From Chrysaora quinquecirrha (lineage: Eukaryota > Cnidaria > Scyphozoa > Semaeostomeae > Pelagiidae): a stretch of 64,000 nucleotides of DNA. This document shows positions 51,070 through 61,345 of the stretch, piece after piece (position 1 is the stretch's first letter; each line of letters opens with the position of its first letter). Below the pieces are notes generated by a model, which was given only the letters and a program-made list of their open reading frames with translations, had not been told where the DNA came from and did no database searches. The translations under genes were made by a program, and so were the position numbers. The stretch is taken from positions 402,777 through 466,776 of the forward strand of contig JACTAT010000268.1 of NCBI GenBank assembly GCA_014526335.1. The letters run 5' to 3'.

Positions 51070-51241
51070 GTTAGTAAGTATTTATTTACCCATGAAGAGC
51101 TAAATAGTGTAAATTTGTTGACATTAATTTACAAAAGTTGGGCATTGTTGAGTGAGAAGTTGAAAGCATTTGAACTGGCTTTCAGAAACAAACAAAATTG
51201 CAGATTGCAGAGAGAAGCATACAGGAAGCATATAGAAACAT

Positions 51242-51527
51242 AATAACACAAGAGGACATAAATCAAAATTATTTAAAAAACGCTGCAACTTAAACATTCG
51301 TAAAAAATTCTTTACCCAAAGAATCATCAATGACTGGAGCAAATTATCAAGCGATGTCATCAACAGTTCGACAGTACAAGAATTCGAACGAGCGTATGAT
51401 CAGCTACAATTCGTGGACAAATTCACGTGCACTTAAATGTAATTGCGTGACGGACTCTTAGCTACAGGGTTTTATAGGTCTTCACGACCTTCTACTCCCT
51501 TAACTCCTTATATTATTATTATTATTA
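51242..51527 (+). pseudogene. LINE 3' end: RT C-terminus plus (TTA)n tail
   Basis: 51242-51436 is open: KKRCNLNIRKKFFTQRIIND, WSKLSSDVINSSTVQEFERA, then YDQL and a TAA stop. This is the standard extreme C-terminus of cnidarian non-LTR RTs. A ~75-nt 3' UTR ends in TATTATTATTATTATTAG, a simple-repeat tail like those of CR1/L2-type LINEs. The catalytic domain is absent. Confidence 0.8.
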
Positions 51528-52520
51528 GGAAGCACTGAAAACAATAAAAAACAATAGGTTCTTTATTGCTTTCAAAACAACTGAGCACGGAAGATCTTTT
51601 CCATGCATAGCAAAAATATAGTCTGACAAATAACAGGGGACCATTGCATTGTTTCAGGAAACACACTAGCAATAAAATCATTTCTCAAGGAAAAGTACAG
51701 TACCTCTGGTTTAGATTTTGCATCATGTTCTCTCCACCATGCAGAATTTACATCCAAAATTGTCACCAAAAGACTTGCAGTCTCATCTTGACAAAGAGAA
51801 AAATAGGAAATGAATTTGTAATCAGAAATCATAATAGATTTGCTAAGAGTTTAGAATGCCTTGAGGAGCAACACATCATAAATAGTTTGCATGTCATACA
51901 ATCAATTGAGAATGAAAACAAGGCCAGAGGAGGCCTGCTGGTCCTTTTTGTTTGTAGTTGACTGTTTGTTTTCAGGTTAGGTCTTTGTTGGACATGTTCA
52001 TTCATGTGGGTGGATAGGGGTAGGCCTAAGCCTAGTAGCCTAGCCTCTGCCTCTGTCTGTAGACGGACAGCATGCTCAATCACAGCCTCGTTATCATGTT
52101 ATTTCTAATGTATGAACTTTCTCTTTTTCTTTCGTTCCTTTGTTCTCTCTGTAATCATTTCCGTCAGTAAATGTATTTAAGTTGTAAGTAGTGTAAATTC
52201 TTTAGTCAGTCTGAATCATGATAATGTCAAAAACTGTCGTATTCCTGGCTCCGTGTCTTCACACGTAAAAGTATTGTAACACAGATCCCTGTTACATGTC
52301 TACCATCTAGGTATTCTGTTAAGTACCGTCAACATTGATAAGGAGGGTAACATTGATAATTTGTTGAAAATGCCAAAGAAAACAGATATTAGTAGCCTTT
52401 CCCATCCCCCAAACGACAAAGTCACCACACATTTCAGGTCAAATCATCACCAATGTTTTCTGGTCCACTTGTCAAGTCTTTCTGGGCAACTCTCCTCAGT
52501 TTGAAGTTCAAATGCAAATA
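51528..52520. other. Gene-free stretch
   Basis: Several short frames overlap here on both strands without family resemblance. 52130-52300 ('cgtattcctggctccgtgtc') may be part of a retroelement terminus but has no partner in the window. Confidence 0.35.
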
Positions 52521-52527
52521 TGTATGG

Positions 52528-52698
52528 AGGAGGGCTTTGGGGGGTACAAAAACCCAAAAACCCCAAAGAAAATTGGTATGAACCTGAAAAAAACTGTTTT
52601 AAGAATTTTACAGATTGATATTCTTTTGTTGGAAAAACCCAAAAACTTGAGGGTAAAATTGGCCAAACCCACAACACTTGAAATCCCAAAGCCCTCCT
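52528..52698. mobile_element. 171-bp inverted-repeat miniature element, hAT-like target duplication
   Basis: Ends AGGAGGGCTTTGGG and CCCAAAGCCCTCCT. Flanking 8-mers ATGTATGG (52520-52527) and CTGTATGG (52699-52706) differ at one base. It is inserted at the 5' end of the SINE that follows. Confidence 0.75.
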
Positions 52699-52905
52699 CT
52701 GTATGGTGCTGAAGGAGGCTCAACTCAACATAGCCAAAACACAAAAGTCAAACTGGAGGAAAGCCTTGGGCTGTATGACTTGGAGAGTTACTCGGCGATT
52801 TCATTGAGCTCTATAGCTCAGTGGAAACGTCGTTGGCTCTTTAGTCATGCAGTCCAGGTTCGAATCCCATCTATTGTGGCATGCCACTTGTGGAAAAATC
52901 CATGG
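52699..52905 (+). mobile_element. tRNA-derived SINE, family 1, copy f
   Basis: Best-preserved tRNA part: TATAGCTCAGTGGAAACG, 'ttagtcatgcagtcca', GGTTCGAATCCCA. The head hairpin has a 4-nt insertion (GGCTCAACTCAACATAGCC). Confidence 0.85.
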
Positions 52906-52957
52906 TATATGGACATTTTCTCGTTTTTTTCTTCACCTCACCTGAGAGCCTGAGTGA

Positions 52958-53045
52958 GGCTTGTTGAACTAGACTTGCTTCCCAAGTCCCTAACTTTCGC
53001 TCACATTGAATTGAATTGATGTTGTTGTTGTTCGCTTCAGTCAGG
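52958..53045. repeat. Dispersed repeat, inverse of 25345-25420
   Basis: 'cccaagtccctaactttcgc' then GAATTGAATTGATG and (TTG)n. Confidence 0.7.
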
Positions 53046-53600
53046 GACTTGTTTCCTTTTATCATCTGAAAGTGGTATGAAAGTGGCAGCCCGCACCAAA
53101 AAATTGGTGCACCAATCAGAGAGCAGCATTTTCGAAATAAGCATTCTGATTGGTTGATTTAGCGATTTCAACCAGCAATGAGGCATCTGCCGTTGAAAAT
53201 GTGACCCCCCCGGATTACATGAAAACTTTTGTCGGCAATGGAGGGAAAACATCATCACAGCTTCGCAGAAAGCAACAAATTTGGTTACTGAATCTTCTTG
53301 CTGGGAGACTTCAGGAAGGTCTTTTTGCATTCAACTTTGTGATAATCGCTTTGTAAATGGACTCTACGCTGCTCATATTGGGTTTAGAAAAGATAAGTTT
53401 TTCTTCTGTTTTTGTACTGTCTTTTGGATTCATATTCCCGGCAAGCGGCAAGGCCGGGAAGACAAGCACAGCACAGGCCGAAGAACTGATTTAAACCGGC
53501 AAACAACTGAACTATCTAGACGTAAATATTTTGAACTTCAATTTTTTTCTGTGTCATACAAAACATTTGGTATAAATCTTTCTGCTTGCACCAAGTAGAA
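53046..53600. other. Gene-free stretch
   Basis: Two overlapping minor frames (53037-53330 minus, 53281-53598 plus) show no recognisable domain. 'ccggcaag..gcaaggccggg' at 53438-53458 is a small hairpin. Confidence 0.35.
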
Positions 53601-53834
53601 TTTGATTCAGCGTTCGGACATTTTGTCTAAGTTTTGCTCATTGAAATTTTCTCTGAATCTGATTTTCTCAGTTTTGAGCTGATGGGTTTTCCGGCTTTCC
53701 ACGCCAAAACTGTACAGTTCACCGTTCTCAAATTTTATGAGTAGACTATATAATTTTAATTTCATGTTACTTCTCCAAAATAAATATTCATGAATCAAAA
53801 GTATCTACGCATTTTACAGTAACGCTGAATCAAA
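53601..53834. mobile_element. 234-bp inverted-repeat element
   Basis: Ends TTTGATTCAGCGTT and AACGCTGAATCAAA, perfect over 14 bp. No coding. Confidence 0.75.
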
Positions 53835-54380
53835 TTTGAAAGTGCAGTAACAAGATTTTACACTTACATCGCCATTCGAGGACTATAAATCATCTTGAAA
53901 AAGACTTTTTGGTTTGTTTGTTAGAAATAGCCCTCACCAATCAAGTTACTGTTAGCCTGTTAGATGTTTAGTGGTAAAATAATCTTAAGAAGAATTGCGA
54001 ACCGAAAGTTTGTTGTTTTATTTTTCATGTTTATGCTTGATGGCGTGCTGCAGTTTGAACTGACACAGAATTTACATGATATGATGGTTTTTTTTCGGCT
54101 GGAGCAAAAAACGATGTATACTTTCTTTTTTGTTTTATCTTTAAAGTGACAGATAAATAAGCATTTTTATTTACATAAATTTGCTTTAAATATTTCTCAG
54201 CCGAGTCGAGTTGGAAACACAGCAAAAAGTGAGATGAGAGAGATTTCTGTCGGGGGGTCGCCACATCTTTAGCCGAACAGAATAATGGAAACGAGGCAGC
54301 AAATTTCAATCCACTTTCGCCACACGAATGGGAATGAGTCGTTAGTTTGAGCGTCCAGCAATTCAACTCAATAGCGATAA

Positions 54381-54872
54381 CTACGACTCATGTAGTAAGT
54401 CTAGTTTATTCGAAAATTGTGTACGTTCAATTTCGTACTTTTTGCAATCTAGGAGAAAATGTACTTCATTTTCTACCTTATTTACGCAGAATTTACAAAA
54501 ACGTTTATCTCTTTCGATGGGTGGTCTACAATGTCTGCCCTTTTCTATTTCTAGACAATGATCACTTAGTCTTAATTTCGTAAGAATCCTTCTGTACTTC
54601 CTGTTCGTAATAATTTGAAGGTATGGTTCAAAGAAGATTTGGCTTTTATGTGTTTTGTAAGTGAGTGCTTTGGAACAATCACAAATGTATGAGTTCCAGA
54701 ACACGTTATAGTTTTGCTTTAAAATAAGTTTGGTATCTTTGTTAGATAGGGAAATAGATTGATCACGATTTGATCTAAGGATAAATTTATCTAAAAATGA
54801 TCTAAGCGGATCTGGAAATGTGCAATGCAAAGACATTCCGGAAATACTGTTCTGCTGGCCGAAACAAGACAA
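54381..54872 (-). pseudogene. LINE C-terminal domain with a zinc-knuckle-like motif
   Basis: 163-residue open frame on the minus strand. KTHKSQIFFEPYLQIITNRK at about 73-92, then RRILTKLRLSDHCLEIEKGR, and RFCKFCVNKVENEVHFLLDC near residues 123-142 form the conserved tail (Cys-x2-Cys ... His ... Cys) of cnidarian non-LTR retrotransposon polyproteins. No RT core is nearby, so it is a 5'-truncated copy even though the frame is open. It ends only 40 bp before the NIT2-type start, in opposite orientation. Confidence 0.85.
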
Positions 54873-54912
54873 CGTCGCTTTTATCTCGAATGCAATAAAA
54901 TAAGCATCGAGT

Positions 54913-55770
54913 ATGGAGCAACAGAAATCTATACGCCTTGCAATGGTTCAGCTCCTTGTTACAGAATATAAATCATTAGCAAATAAAGCAAACCTTTTAG
55001 CAAGAGCAAAAACATTGATCGCAGAGGCTGCTGAGAAAGGTGCTAAAATTGTATTATTACCTGAATGTTTTAATTCGCCTTATGGCACAGAACATTTCGC
55101 AACTTATGCTGAAAAGATTCCAGGCTATTCAACAAAATTCCTAGCAGAATTATCCAAAGAATTAAAGATTCACATAATTGGCGGCTCGATCCCTGAAGTC
55201 TGCGAGGATGAAAGTATCTATAACACTTGCACCGTGTTTGGACCTGATGGGGAAATGCTTGGGAAATACCGGAAGATTCACTTGGCCGATATTGATCTTC
55301 CTGGAAGAATTGCATATCAAGAGTCGATTGTTCTTAGTCCTGGGAAAGATTTGCTCTCATTTGAAGTAGGCCCTTGCAAAGTGGGTGTTGGAATATGTTA
55401 TGACATAAGGTTTCCTGAGCTTGCTCTTCTGTATGGTCAACAAGGTTGCAATCTTCTTGTCTACCCAAGTGCTACTAATATGATATGCAGTGCAGTTCAC
55501 TGGAAATCACTTGCAGTAGCAAGGGCACTTGATAACCAAGTGTATGTGGCATCTTGCAGTCCTGCGAGAGACGTAAATTCTTCTTATGTAACATGGGGGC
55601 ATAGCATGGTTGTTGACCCCTGGGGTAAGGTTGTAGCAGAGGCAGATGAAACGGAACAAATCATCTATGCAGATATTGATGTTGATTATGTAAACAGTGT
55701 GCGGAATCAAATACCAATGCAGTATCAGAAAAGAAATGATGTATACAAGGTCATGCATGTAAAAGAGTAA
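54913..55770 (+). CDS. NIT2: Omega-amidase NIT2-type nitrilase, intact, intronless
   Basis: 285 residues from ATG 54913 to TAA. It is a single carbon-nitrogen hydrolase domain. The catalytic triad is visible: Glu51 in LLPECFN, Lys121 in YRKIHL, Cys162 in GVGICYDIRFPE. The human enzyme is 276 residues, so the length is complete; DVDYVNSVRNQIPMQYQKR near the C-terminus is a NIT2 hallmark. Known role: hydrolyses alpha-ketoglutaramate (and alpha-ketosuccinamate) to the keto acid plus ammonia in cytosol and mitochondria, completing glutamine transamination and acting in metabolite repair. The N-terminus shows no clear mitochondrial presequence. Vertebrate NIT2 is multi-exonic while this copy has no intron, so it may be a retrocopy or reflect lineage intron loss. 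It is hemmed in by a LINE tail upstream and a MITE downstream. No poly-A remnant is seen after the stop. Confidence 0.93.
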   Translation: MEQQKSIRLAMVQLLVTEYKSLANKANLLARAKTLIAEAAEKGAKIVLLPECFNSPYGTEHFATYAEKIPGYSTKFLAELSKELKIHIIGGSIPEVCEDESIYNTCTVFGPDGEMLGKYRKIHLADIDLPGRIAYQESIVLSPGKDLLSFEVGPCKVGVGICYDIRFPELALLYGQQGCNLLVYPSATNMICSAVHWKSLAVARALDNQVYVASCSPARDVNSSYVTWGHSMVVDPWGKVVAEADETEQIIYADIDVDYVNSVRNQIPMQYQKRNDVYKVMHVKE

Positions 55771-55858
55771 CTGAGTTAGACAAAACTTTACTCCCGCTCA
55801 TTAAATTTATTTTTCCTGCAGTGACAAAATTGCTTTAGAAAGGCAAACGGCATTGTTA

Positions 55859-56327
55859 CACGCAGTTTTTTTTATAAGAAACCGCTTATAAGCAACCAAG
55901 ATGTAGAACATTAAGCAACATATAGTACCACAGGAAAAAAACCTAAGCAACAATTTTTGATAATTTATATCACCGCAAGCAATCGAGGACTGTTCAACAT
56001 TGAAGCTAGTTCCATTCATTTGTCCTCAAAACTCGCATATCAGTGGAGTGTTTCTCGTTAAGTGAGGCATTACATTGAGGGGTTTCCGTCTAACTTTCGA
56101 TACAAAGTCTCTAATGGTAACAATATCAGCAGGGAGAATTGTTTCCAGTCATTTTATGTGCAATGTTAGATTTTGCTGTTTTTCTAGTCTCTATACTATT
56201 CTTAGGCCAAAAAGATACAGTTAAAATTAAGCAACTTTTGCTACTAAAAGGTGGCCATAAAAGGTCCAAAAATAAGCAACTTTTGGAACCAGGGCCGAGC
56301 GAGGTTGCTTATAAAAAAAATTGCGTG
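55859..56327. mobile_element. Short TA-flanked inverted-repeat element, TAAGCAAC subtype, copy 2
   Basis: Ends CACGCAGTTTTTTTTATAAG and CTTATAAAAAAAATTGCGTG, with TA on both sides. AAGCAAC is present about six times; one left-end copy has mutated to AAGAAAC. It starts 88 bp after the NIT2-type stop. Confidence 0.85.
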
Positions 56328-56542
56328 TATAGCGCCCTTTCTTGGAAATTTTCTAGGACCCATTCTTCTTATCACTGAAGCTGATTGTTGCACCTCGCCA
56401 GAACAGACGAAAAGTTGCACGTGTAGCCACGGCTTTAAGCACACCCACTAAATAAGAAAAAATTAATAAGCAAACTTTGTGGATTAACGGCCGGTGTTCA
56501 ACATTTTAGCAGATTTTGCATTGAGAATATAAGTGGAACTTA

Positions 56543-57292
56543 GGCCCCGTTTACACTATACCGGGCAGCTATCGGAGCGCTGCGCCTTGCATTAGTATTA
56601 GTAACCTTTACCGGATAGGGTAAGTGTTTACATCATACGGATAGCTATCGTTGCGTCTTGATTTTCATATCGGAAAGACTCATTAACATTACAGTTACTT
56701 TTTTAATAAGCAACTTGACTTTCGTCCAGCCCTCAAAGTTGCTTAAAATTCTAGACATTTCAGCCCTCAAAGTTGCTTAAAAGTTGCTTAACCTTTTTAC
56801 CTAACAACCACCCCTGACTTTGCGGGTTAAAATCGTCAACTGTTAGGCCTATAACACGACTTTCGGGAGAGATTAAGTGGGAAAACGTTAGCATAAGAAC
56901 TTCAATATGCAAAACAAACAATTTCCTAACAACAAGAAAGCGTATGAGCTTGGTTGTTTGACTTCTCAGTTGCTTACAGAATTCAATTGAGCCCTCAAGT
57001 TGCCTAATGTTAAGGTCAGTTCAGCCTTAGTTGCTTATTGAGCGGTTGCTTATTTAAAAAAAAAAGTGTATCCCGGATAGCCGGGACAATACGAATCACC
57101 ACTCATAAATGAATGTCAATTTCATTCGGACCGGAGAGTTTTTCGTATCACCTACGAAGCGGAGTGAAAATCACTCTTAGTTTTGGATCTTTTCGTATCG
57201 GATAGCTCTGGTATGATGTAAAACACCAAACCCCTATCCGATAAGAAAATCAAGACGCTCCGAAAGCTATCCGGTATAGTGTAAACGGAGCC
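56543..57292. mobile_element. Harbinger-like element with a nested insertion
   Basis: Ends GGCCCCGTTTACACTATACC and GGTATAGTGTAAACGGAGCC; candidate 3-bp flanks TTA and TTG. GGATAGC/GCTATCC motifs repeat in the subterminal parts. The element at 56692-57068 lies inside it. Confidence 0.75.
56692..57068. mobile_element. Short inverted-repeat element, TAAGCAAC subtype, nested
   Basis: Right end GCTTATTTAAAAA...AGTG followed by TA; left end CTTTTTTAATAAGCAAC. GTTGCTTA or TTGCTTA recurs about seven times, with 'cagccctcaaag' companions. It is younger than the element it interrupts. Confidence 0.8.
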
Positions 57293-57926
57293 TTGGTTTA
57301 TTTTAGCTATTGAAATTTAAAAAAATTAGAATATTTTTAGCATTCAGACAATAAAGTCCAGAGAAGTAGAGATAAAGAACACTTTAAAAACGGGTCTTTT
57401 ATATCTATATAAATGTAATAGGTTTCGGTAGAGAAATTCTATGGAGCCAAATACTGATACTCATACACCTTAGAATTCTTTTAGGGTAGAAAATTCCTTA
57501 GAATTTGTACATTATTAGGCCTTCAGATGCACGCCTGCCTCTTATCACCCATCACCTTTATACAATAGCATCCGACTCTCTCAACCTATTTTAAACGCAA
57601 TAGACCATTTCAAAGAGATCTGGGTCAGGCGCGACATTTTTCTGGAAAATGGTAGCCGTATCGAGTAAGGGAATCCTCTCCACGGACAAAGACCGGAATT
57701 GCGGTCCTTCCAGGAGAGATATTGTAGCAAATTTTGCTTTAAATTCAAGTTTAATGGGAGTAAAAGTGACAGAAAGGATTCAAGTCCCAGTTTATCTGCT
57801 CTAGGAATCATTTAATCAAGTGTTTTCCTTTTTGTGAGTTACTTGCATCTTGTTCCTGCGTTTCTGCAGATATTTTAAGCATTTACTGTCGCAGATTCTT
57901 TTTCTGTCTTTTTCTTCTATTATTAA
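57293..57926. other. Gene-free stretch left of the DIRS-like element
   Basis: No supported gene; short frames (57581-57811) are uninformative. Confidence 0.4.
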
Positions 57927-57973
57927 AATTTAAAAATTAAACGAGACTTACCTGTAAGGTGAAGTTTGATTGT

Positions 57974-58043
57974 AATTCTTCTCTGTCATCAGCAGGAACG
58001 AAGGGATCACATGAGATGCGAGCGCGCAGGCGCGGCAAACCAT
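57974..58043. repeat. DIRS-like left inverted terminal repeat
   Basis: Pairs with 62732-62803. Both contain GGGATCACATGAGATGCGAG and the GC-rich 'cgcgcaggcgcggcaaacca', but they differ in the stretch 'aggaacgaa' against 'tacgtcactta', which lets the internal region be assigned half to each end. Confidence 0.9.
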
Positions 58044-58121
58044 CCTTTAACGCGAGAGGCTGCTGGACTAGAAGGGATCACCCAGGGTCGGGAGAAAAAG
58101 CAAAGCGTAAATAAGGGAGGG

Positions 58122-58247
58122 ATGTGATCCCTTCGTTCCTGCTGATGACAGAGAAGAATTACAATCAAACTTCACCTTACAGGTAAGTCTCGTTTAATTT
58201 TTAAATTCTTCTCTATCATCAGCTACGTCACTTAGGGATCACATGAG
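58122..58247. repeat. DIRS-like internal complementary region
   Basis: 58122-58207 mirrors 57927-58012; 58203-58247 mirrors 62759-62803. It serves as the splint for closing the cDNA circle in the accepted DIRS model. Confidence 0.9.
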
Positions 58248-58409
58248 ACTTTAAAGCCCAGCAGGCACGAGCAAAAATCCTTGAAGGCTCGACAAGTGAA
58301 GAGACGAATCTGTGTATGTAAAGCAACAACAACAGTTCTAACAATTTTAACAAAGCGAAGGAATGATATAAGTATTATGACACGGGCAATAAGACAATTA
58401 CAATACGCT

Positions 58410-59545
58410 TTATTTCTGAAAATTTTCTAAGACCTTTTGTCCAAAATTGTCCTTAACTATACACTTGTCATAGAATTTCGCGAATGTAGAGCAGCCAGAC
58501 CAACCTGCAGCGGACATGATGTCAGTTAAAGAAAACCCTGCAGATTTTGAAGCGGAGGTAGCTGCCGAGCGGCAGCTATGCGCGGAAAACACATTCGTGT
58601 CGATACCAGCAGCTTTGAGGGTAGATTTAATCCATCTGCTTATCGTGTCCCTAGACACAGGATTGTGGGGTTTATGGAAGCTAATGAAGAGCTGTGTATG
58701 TTGTTTGCGAAGATCAGCAGTTTTTCGCAAATATACCGATAAAAGGGAGACAATACATAAATCCCGATCATGTGTATAGGATTTGAATTCTAAGGGTTTC
58801 GGATGATGGCCTGGTCGAGTTGTTTTGATAGGATTGCTGACTATTATTCTGACGAAATCAGGCAACATTTGTATGTTATTGATGTCAATGTTATGAATCG
58901 TTTGACATCGCTGACCAGTTAAGACGGTCAGTAAGCAGACCGTTTTCATAGTAAGCTCTTTTAAGCCCAGTGTATCAGCAGATTTGAACCTCTTTAAATA
59001 CTTTAACAACAAGCTCACATCCCATATAAAGGAATATTTAGGTAATGCAGGCCTAAGCTCAAAAATGCCTTTAAGAAATCGTTTAATCAAAGGGTGCTCA
59101 CCCAGAGGGTTGTTGTTCGGCAAAGTAATGATGGATGACAAGGCAGACCTGGCAGTATTGATGGCACTATAGCCCAGACCTTGCTGATACAAGGAGGTTA
59201 GAAATTCAATTACCTCTTCGACAGAGGGTGATAAGTGTGTATTGTATTTGCACTACAGAACGTGCCCCATTTTTTGAGAGACGATTCATATTGTTTTAAG
59301 GTGCCAGGGCGCCAGGAGGCTAATAATATACTCTTTGCCGATTGCGATAACATAGTTGAGTCTACTTTGTCCCTGATAAGTGACAAATTACGAGATTGAG
59401 TTTTTGATGAAGTGGATGTAAAGTCGTCGGACTGGAGGGTAACGTTAGAAGTGTCCGACTGGGCTTCAATGTTAACGGTTGGCCTACCATCATTTGCTGT
59501 GCTTTTGAATACCAGGCTTGTGTTGGCCAATGAGGGAGCACACAA
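58410..59545 (-). pseudogene. DIRS-like tyrosine recombinase, one frameshift
   Basis: N-terminal part in 59545-59210 (SILLASWRPGTLKQYESSLK is the SAM-like core-binding start), C-terminal catalytic part in 59192-58410. The two parts lie in different frames, the switch falling at about 59224-59235, where the sequence reads on as PSVEEVIEFL in the second frame. Catalytic residues, numbered from the Met at 59192: Arg95 (LTGQRC), His205 and Arg208 (HSCR), Trp231 (AAGW) and Tyr241 (FAKFYDK). The recombinase inserts the circular cDNA. Its first 184 nt overlap the end of the RT frame, as is usual in DIRS. Confidence 0.9.
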
Positions 59546-61337
59546 ATTGCTTCTGCTCGATCTTCCTGAAGGCGCCTCAGAATTTTCGGTACTAAACTGA
59601 AAGGTGGAAATATATACGGTTTGTATAAAGACCAGTCTAGTGTAAATGCATCAATAGCAAATGAGTCTGGGTCCGGTTTGTATGACACATATGTAGGCAA
59701 CTGTTTGTTCAAACGAGAAGCAAACAAATCAATATCAGGTTTGAAAGCAAACTTGCGTAGGCTAGACTCAAGTATTGATGGATTTAGCATCCATTCTGTA
59801 TTGCTATGATGTTGTTTACGTGAGGCAATATCGGCATCAACATTTTGCAGACCAGGAATATGGGCAACAGAAATCCAGATATCTTTTTGTATACACCACT
59901 CCCAAATAGTTTTGCATAGCTTGTTGCACGCAGTCGAATGACTTGTGCCCATATGGTTAAGGACTGAAATCGCAGTTGTGTTGTCGCTCATAATCCTTAC
60001 ATGACAGTTGTGAACATTTTTGGCGAAAATTTTCAAGCCAAATGAAATGGCTAGCATTTCCAAATAATTTATGTGCTGCAGTTTTTCGTTTTGGGTCCAG
60101 ATGCCACTGGCACTGTTTCCAGCGCACACAGCACCCCAGCCTTGCAGGGAGGCATCAGTTGAAATTGTCATGCTTGGTTTTTGACTGACAATAGGTTTGT
60201 GAAGGTCTGGTCCGTGGTGTATCCACCACTGTAGCTCTGACTGACTTTCCGCGCTAAGACGCATAGGAGAGTCGAAGTCCCCATTGTTTAGTTTCAGGGC
60301 AATAATTTTATCATTTTCAAGACTTCTGTAATACAGTGGACCGTATAATGTGCCGGGGAAACAAGAGATTAGTTTTCCAATAAGCCTAGCAACTTGGCGA
60401 ATAGACAAATTCTGTTGTTCAGCTAATACTGTACGACATAAAGCAACAACCCCCTCGATTTTATCGTGCGTTGGGGTGACGGTCATATTTACAGAGTCAA
60501 GAATGAAGCCTAACATTTTGATTTGCCTAGAAGGCACGAAGGCGGATTTGTTAGGGTGAATAATGAAGCCAAGTTTCGTAAATATTTCAAAGGTTGCCAT
60601 AACATTCATGAGGCAATCTTCATAAGTATTCGCTTGCATGTAGAGATCATCAATGTAAGCCGTTACAATATACCCTTGTTGATGCAAAATCGTTAACGGC
60701 ACTTTAAGAATTTTTGTGAAAAGCCGTGGGCAGCAAGCTAAGCCATTAGGAAATGCCGTATATTGGTATAATTGCCCACCGAATTGAAAACGGAGGTATT
60801 TTCGGTCATTAATGCCAATAGGCACACTATAGTAGGCATCTTTAAGATCTAATGACGCCATGAAACAATTTTTTGACATCAAATTCAGTATTGTATTGAG
60901 TGTATCCATTTTAAAATGCCTGTAAACAACCTGTTTGTTAAACTCTTTTAGATTTAAAATCATTCGAAAAGATCCGTCCGGCTTTGGACGTAGAAAAATC
61001 GGCGAAATGATCTGGCCGGGCTGTCGCTTAGCTATTTCGAGAACCTTTTACCGAGCAAGGTTTCAATTTCGGCATTGACGATGCCTTGCTCAGCCTCCGA
61101 AAATGTGCTTGTCGTGTTGGCATCACGCATAGCGTGAACACTAGAAGCAAGCTCGATTTCTGTTCCTTTCACACAAGAAAGGATTTGAGGATCGGAGGTA
61201 AGCTTCCGCCATTCGGGTATATTGTTAGCTATGCGACCGGCTTGGAACGATTTGCATTGACGATCAAGTAGTGAGATTAAAAAAGGTAATTTTGAAAGAA
61301 ATCCGCTTACATTTTGCGAATCTTGTAAATGAGTCAA
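59362..61337 (-). pseudogene. DIRS-like reverse transcriptase-RNase H, one frameshift
   Basis: N-terminal 101 residues (61337-61032) and the main 533-residue frame (60963-59362) are separated by a single-base shift in the run near 61043-61049; the second frame is open from 61047 through ISPIFLRPKPDGSFRMIL. Residues of the 533-aa part: SLDLKDAYYS at 37-46 (first catalytic Asp), AYIDD at 102-106 (RT box), RNase H residues Asp270, Glu302, Asp327 and Asp376/378. From about 410, IDLFASRLNKQLPTYVS to the C-terminus matches the extra domain of DIRS1-like elements that has been compared with Dam methyltransferases; that comparison is uncertain. Function: copies element RNA to cDNA. Confidence 0.92.
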
Positions 61338-61345
61338 TTCATTGA

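Noticed and set aside
51572..52083. Overlapping 84-105-aa frames on both strands
   Set aside because: No family resemblance, no splice or polyadenylation support, and mutual overlap typical of chance frames.
53037..53598. 97- and 105-aa frames
   Set aside because: Low-information sequences without motif; a neighbouring repeat (52958-53045) extends into one of them.
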